Shown: piece after piece, positions 5,383 through 5,810 of the stretch
Position numbering within the stretch: position 1 is the stretch's first letter
How the letters are laid out: every line of letters starts with the position of its first letter
Origin: an uncultured Chloroflexota bacterium
GTDB taxonomy: Bacteria > Chloroflexota > Dehalococcoidia > UBA2979
Length of the DNA: 5,810 nucleotides
Direction of reading: 5' to 3'
Assembly (NCBI GenBank): GCA_902827055.1
Contig: CADEHD010000106.1
Coordinates: 1,288-7,097 of the forward strand
Translations under genes and position numbers: made by a program
The notes under the pieces: model-generated
Seen by the model: only the letters and a program-made list of their open reading frames with translations
What the model was told of the DNA's origin: nothing
The model's database searches: none

Positions 5383-5810
5383 CTAGCCGGTGGTCTCAGC
5401 CTGGAGAGGCAGGGTCGAGGCGTGCTCGACGACGGGCGGCGGCCCCATGAGCGCGCGGTACGCCAGGTCGGCGCCGATGACCGTGGGGCTGAAGGTGCGC
5501 AATCCCAGCCGCGAGAAGATCTCGCCGCGGAATGGGTCGTTCAGTCGCACCACTGCGTTCTTCACCCCGAAGATATGGATCGCCACCTGCGCCGCGAAGA
5601 CGTTGCGGTTGTCGCCCTGCGCGAGCGCCATAAACGCATCGGCCTGGCGCAGGTCCGCCCCTTCAAGGATGCGCTGGTCCATGCCCGAGCCCACGATGCG
5701 GCGCCCGCTGAACGAACCAGGGAGGCGCCGGAACGCCGACTCCTGCACGTCGATCACGTTGACGTGATGCCCCTCGGTGGCGAGCCGCGCGGCAACCGAG
5801 GCCCCGGTGC
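5383..5810 (-). CDS. second TrkA-N potassium uptake subunit, 5' end cut by window
   Basis: A Rossmann-fold TrkA-N protein, 141 residues visible; the N-terminus lies right of the window. The first visible residues, TGASVAARLATEGHHV, are the second half of the GxGxxG turn and following helix, so only about ten residues are missing. The full protein would be about 150 residues. VIDV closes strand 2 with Asp, the expected ribose-binding acid. QGDNRN corresponds to the TGND turn of its neighbour, and RLNDP to RVNDP. After FSPTVIGADLAYRALM there is only a short tail ending in TAG (5383-5385), so no RCK_C domain exists. It is the first gene of the visible leftward cluster, 15 bases before the two-domain trkA. 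An internal GTG at 5757 is not a start, because the fold continues upstream of it. It probably partners the adjacent trkA in one K+ channel complex (inference from adjacency). Confidence 0.9.
   Translation of the reverse strand, partial: TGASVAARLATEGHHVNVIDVQESAFRRLPGSFSGRRIVGSGMDQRILEGADLRQADAFMALAQGDNRNVFAAQVAIHIFGVKNAVVRLNDPFRGEIFSRLGLRTFSPTVIGADLAYRALMGPPPVVEHASTLPLQAETTG

Noticed and set aside
1..5810. Novel defence system, CRISPR array, insertion sequence, tRNA or phage element
   Set aside because: No direct repeat arrays, transposase, terminal repeats, tRNA cloverleaf or multi-gene defence layout was seen; the HNH fragment alone is not enough evidence.

Overview
The window comes from a GC-rich bacterial chromosome, by eye about two thirds G+C or more, with strongly G/C-biased third codon positions. 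The gene set (an HNH nuclease ending in a WRPF tail, two adjacent TrkA-type K+ subunits, monofunctional prephenate dehydratase, and an Fpg/Nei glycosylase starting PEIPDLE) would fit Chloroflexota or a related actinobacteria-like lineage. That placement is inference from protein style; no rRNA or marker gene is present.

Left part, + strand. Positions 2-256 hold the C-terminal half of an HNH endonuclease cut by the window edge. Next is a hypothetical protein with a Pro/Ala-rich linker (343-927). A 219-base gap (928-1146) is the longest non-coding stretch. It carries a candidate promoter, a yybP-ykoY (manganese) riboswitch aptamer and a long hairpin able to bury the Shine-Dalgarno sequence of the next gene. 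That gene is a TerC-family membrane protein with a TTG start (1147-2328), the classic target of this riboswitch class.

Right part, - strand. Five genes read leftwards, probably as one transcription unit. In order of transcription they are a TrkA-N-only subunit (running off the right edge), a TrkA-N plus RCK_C subunit, pheA, an Fpg/Nei-family DNA glycosylase and an unrecognised 237-residue protein. The first four are separated by only 15, 10 and 4 bases; the last follows after 81 bases.

The two halves converge near 2182-2328. The terC reading frame has no stop where the family normally ends. It runs on through a 13-bp perfect inverted repeat and 131 bases into the 3' end of the opposing gene, so its true C-terminus is uncertain.

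No mobile element, CRISPR array, tRNA or rRNA was seen. The most notable feature is the riboswitch and its readable translational switch: the aptamer's closing stem and its third stem-loop compete for the same bases as a roughly 27-pair hairpin that includes the whole AGGAGG ribosome binding site of terC.
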